A stretch of 7,534 nt of DNA from an uncultured Propionibacteriaceae bacterium (GTDB taxonomy: Bacteria > Actinomycetota > Actinomycetes > Propionibacteriales > Propionibacteriaceae). A model generated the notes under the pieces. It was not told where the DNA came from. It was given only the letters and a program-made list of their open reading frames with translations, and searched no databases. A program made the position numbers and the translations under genes. Positions 5,937 through 7,534 of this stretch are shown here, piece by piece (within the stretch, counting starts at the first letter, position 1; each line of letters starts with the position of its first letter). The DNA is taken from positions 1-7,534 of the forward strand of contig CAMCJC010000117.1 in NCBI GenBank assembly GCA_945875065.1, given 5' to 3'.

Positions 5937-6017
5937 GGTGTTCACTCCCTTTCTGCTGGTAGCTGCTGCCGTGATTACGCATCCGAAGTCCCCGCGTCGC
6001 CAGGAGGCCGGGATCAT
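5919..6017 (-). CDS. Small protein with FGCV motif ending in MWLMF, right module
   Basis: A predicted 32-residue peptide that begins MIPASWRR, has DFGCVI at residues 10-15 and a short basic SRKG, and ends in MWLMF. Its start is supported by AGGAGG (6026-6031) 8 nt upstream and by an ATGA overlap with an upstream frame, exactly as in the left module. Shared features with the left counterpart are M-x-P at the start, the FGCV motif and a Lys/Arg-Lys-Gly end over the ribosome binding site of MWLMF. Function unknown. An internal start at MWLMF is equally plausible. Confidence 0.45.
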   Translation of the reverse strand: MIPASWRRGDFGCVITAAATSRKGVNTMWLMF

Positions 6018-6073
6018 GTGCTCCGCCTCCTGTTCGATCGAAGGAACCTGTTCACCCCCAATGCGCATCCGAA
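6014..6073 (-). other. FGCAL-type frame without a visible start, right module
   Basis: This 60-base frame reads FGCALGVN, then a basic segment with SNRRRST and TGA, and overlaps the next ATG by ATGA. It matches the left-module frame in FGCAL, one Arg and the NRR near the end. Going upstream, the frame stays open to an in-frame TGA, but no ATG, GTG or TTG occurs in it. It is either a degenerate copy or not translated, with the DNA conserved for another reason. Confidence 0.3.
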
Positions 6074-6240
6074 CCGCGCCGTTCGCTGCTCCCCGCCCCA
6101 ACCCGCGCCGCCCCCAGAGCCCCGGTCCTTCGCGGTATGTCATTTTGGTGGGTTGTCGTGCGGGTTTTCGTAGTTTCCCTTCACCAGTCCTCGTGGCGTT
6201 GAACCCTTCAGCCGGTGCCGCCCGGCCCGCCACCGTGGAA

Positions 6241-6277
6241 CGCCCGCAAACCCCCGCCCGGCAGGAGGCTTGCGGCG
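6241..6277. other. GC-rich imperfect hairpin
   Basis: CGCC/GGCG, then GCAA/TTGC after a one-base bulge, then CC/GG form an imperfect stem, with a G-U pair possible in minus-strand RNA. There is no T-tract. Together with the rest of 6074-6329 this is otherwise featureless sequence between the right micro-ORF module and the pseudogene. A leader role is possible but unsupported. Confidence 0.25.
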
Positions 6278-6306
6278 CTTCGTAGCGACCGCCGTGGCGC
6301 TGTCCC

Positions 6307-6335
6307 TTACCCCTAGAATCGCACGGGCGTATTAT
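6307..6335 (+). promoter_or_regulatory. Candidate promoter for a leaderless transcript of the pseudogene
   Basis: TATTAT (6330-6335) is a good -10 box in an AT-rich patch unusual for this window. TTACCC, 17 nt upstream, is a poor -35. The expected start of transcription falls at or next to the ATG at 6342, which has no ribosome binding site, so translation would be leaderless, a common arrangement in actinobacteria. The same patch read on the minus strand (TAATAAT) might start transcription toward the micro-ORF modules. Confidence 0.4.
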
Positions 6336-6341
6336 TAGGTT

Positions 6342-7534
6342 ATGTCTGGTAGCAGTGCATTGGCTGAGCGGTCGACGCCCGGGGGTGTATCGCCGTGCTG
6401 GTTAGACGCGTGTGGAGGTGTGGGAGGCTGCGGTCGAGCAGGCTCATGTGTTGGCTGGCCGGTTGGTGGTGGTGCGGGCTGATTTGGTGGCTTTCGCCCA
6501 CGACCTGGCGGCTTCGGAAGCGTGGGTGGGTGATGGGATTGCTTCGTGGAGCATTAGATGCAGGTCTTCCTGGGCCTGTCTCCGGCTAACGCGAAAGCAT
6601 TGACGACGGTGGCGAAACGCTCCAGCGACCTCCCGGAGGTTGTCGGCAAGCTCTGTCAGGGCAGGATTGGTTTGGGTCAGGCGGCGGTGGTTGCGCAGCA
6701 CACGCCGGCGGAGTATTCGGCCACTGTGGCCGGGGTCGCCGAGAACGCGACCGTCAACCAGCTACGCCGCACCCTCAAGCGCTACCACTACCTCGAAGCG
6801 AAACACCCCAACGGCACCGACGGCGGCGACAACGAACCCGACGAGGCCCCGGAGGATCAAGCGGCGAAGCTCTCGTTCCACAAAACCCTCGATCGGTTCG
6901 AGCTACGGTTCTCCGCCCCCGCCGTCGACGTCGACGGTGCTGTGGTGGAGGCCGCGATCCGGGAAGCCAAAGACGCCCTCTTCACCGCAGGGGATACGGA
7001 TGCGACCCTGGCCGACGGCCTCCTAGAAGTCACAAACCGCTCCCTCCACGCAGGGTCCTCGACCGGGAGGCGGGAGCACTACCGGATCCTGCTCCCGCCT
7101 CGACACTGGCGGTAATGGTTGGTTGGGCAAACAAGGCGCCATCCCCCGGCAGCTACTCGACGAGTTCACCTGCGACGGCCTCATCCAGCCCCTATGGGAA
7201 ACCAACGCCCTACCCGGTCAGCGTCGGACGCACCCAACGCATCGTCCCTTTGCGTACCCGCCGCCTGATCGAGGACCGGGACCGCGGCTGCCGGTATCCG
7301 GGCTGCCCGGTCACCGGGTTTCTCGAGAATCATCACAGCCAGCACTGGAGCCAAGACGGCACCACCAACACCGACTCACTCATCTCCCTATGTCCCAGAC
7401 ATCATCGAGAACACCATCAAGGGGAATACACCATCACCGGCAACCCCAACCGACCCGACGGGCTGGTCTTCCGAAGCTGCAACGGCTGGCGCATCGGCGC
7501 TTATCCCGACGCCACCGCCCAAGCCACCACCACC
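6342..7534 (+). pseudogene. 13E12 repeat family (DUF222 plus HNH endonuclease) pseudogene, 3' end beyond the window
   Basis: The family, abundant in Mycobacteriales, has an N-terminal DUF222 helical domain and a C-terminal HNH nuclease domain. Its cellular role is unclear. Here the parts lie in different frames: an N-terminus from ATG 6342; WEAAVEQAHVLAGRL from about 6418; the DUF222 core (LSPANAKAL, then ATVNQLRRTLKRY) in the frame of 6558; LDTGGNGWLGKQGAIPRQ from 7099; and VSVGRTQRIVPLRTRRL from 7217. This needs a base lost near 6546 and bases gained near 7098 and 7216. A further shift near 6405 is likely. There is also an in-frame TAG at 6555-6557 where Trp is expected (EHW). The HNH region survives, with CRYPGC (7289-7306), a His pair at 7331-7336 and LCPRHH (about 7388-7405), and remains open to the edge. 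Sequencing error cannot be fully excluded, but several lesions in one gene with intact neighbours favour decay. Confidence 0.9.

Noticed and set aside
5289..5952. A CRISPR-like array, because four similar repeats of about 35 bp occur.
   Set aside because: The spacing is irregular (about 112, 431 and 87 bp between starts), there are no uniform spacers, no cas genes are present, and the repeats are explained by ribosome binding site plus micro-ORF.
5712..6173. A plus-strand frame of 153 codons across the right module, containing SEHEPHG twice.
   Set aside because: The repeated SEHEPHG is the complement of the MWLMF micro-ORFs. It has no good ribosome binding site, and the remaining sequence is low-complexity Pro/Arg. 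The difference between micro-ORF copies is synonymous only on the minus strand.

Overview
The window is GC-rich with strong actinobacterial character: AGGAGG-type ribosome binding sites, GTG starts, ATGA overlaps, and a 13E12/DUF222-HNH gene remnant of the kind spread through Mycobacteriales (Mycobacterium, Gordonia, Rhodococcus and relatives). The genus cannot be fixed from the sequence. No tRNA, rRNA, CRISPR array or intact transposase is visible.

Left half (389-5153): a divergent locus of four uncharacterised protein genes around a 134-bp promoter region. Two run leftward. The proximal one (1388-2347) has a C-terminal region resembling the beta-rich domain found on some actinobacterial HTH regulators, and the distal one (389-1312) has a short stretch resembling sigma-70 region 2. 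Two run rightward (2482-3840 and 3837-5153) and overlap by ATGA, so they are probably translationally coupled. The spacing suggests one functional unit, but none of the four belongs to a family I can name with confidence. Bases 1-388 hold no supportable gene.

Middle (5154-6340): no conventional gene, but the most unusual content of the window. On the minus strand an 18-bp open reading frame encoding the pentapeptide MWLMF occurs four times (5289, 5401, 5832, 5919). Each copy lies exactly 7 nt behind a Shine-Dalgarno sequence that in most copies extends over much of the 16S 3' tail. The copies form two pairs about 0.5 kb apart. Each pair sits in a module with the same minus-strand order: a short frame with the motif FGCAL; an ATGA overlap into a second short frame with FGCV; MWLMF; a hairpin; MWLMF; and a conserved hairpin followed on the plus strand by a shared 9-base tail. 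The repetition, the conserved spacing and a synonymous change support a duplicated micro-ORF cassette that is really translated. Its function is unknown.

Right end (6342-7534): a rightward 13E12-family (DUF222 plus HNH endonuclease) pseudogene, broken by at least three frameshifts and one in-frame TAG. It retains a recognisable HNH core and continues open to the window edge. An AT-rich patch just upstream looks like a promoter for a leaderless transcript.
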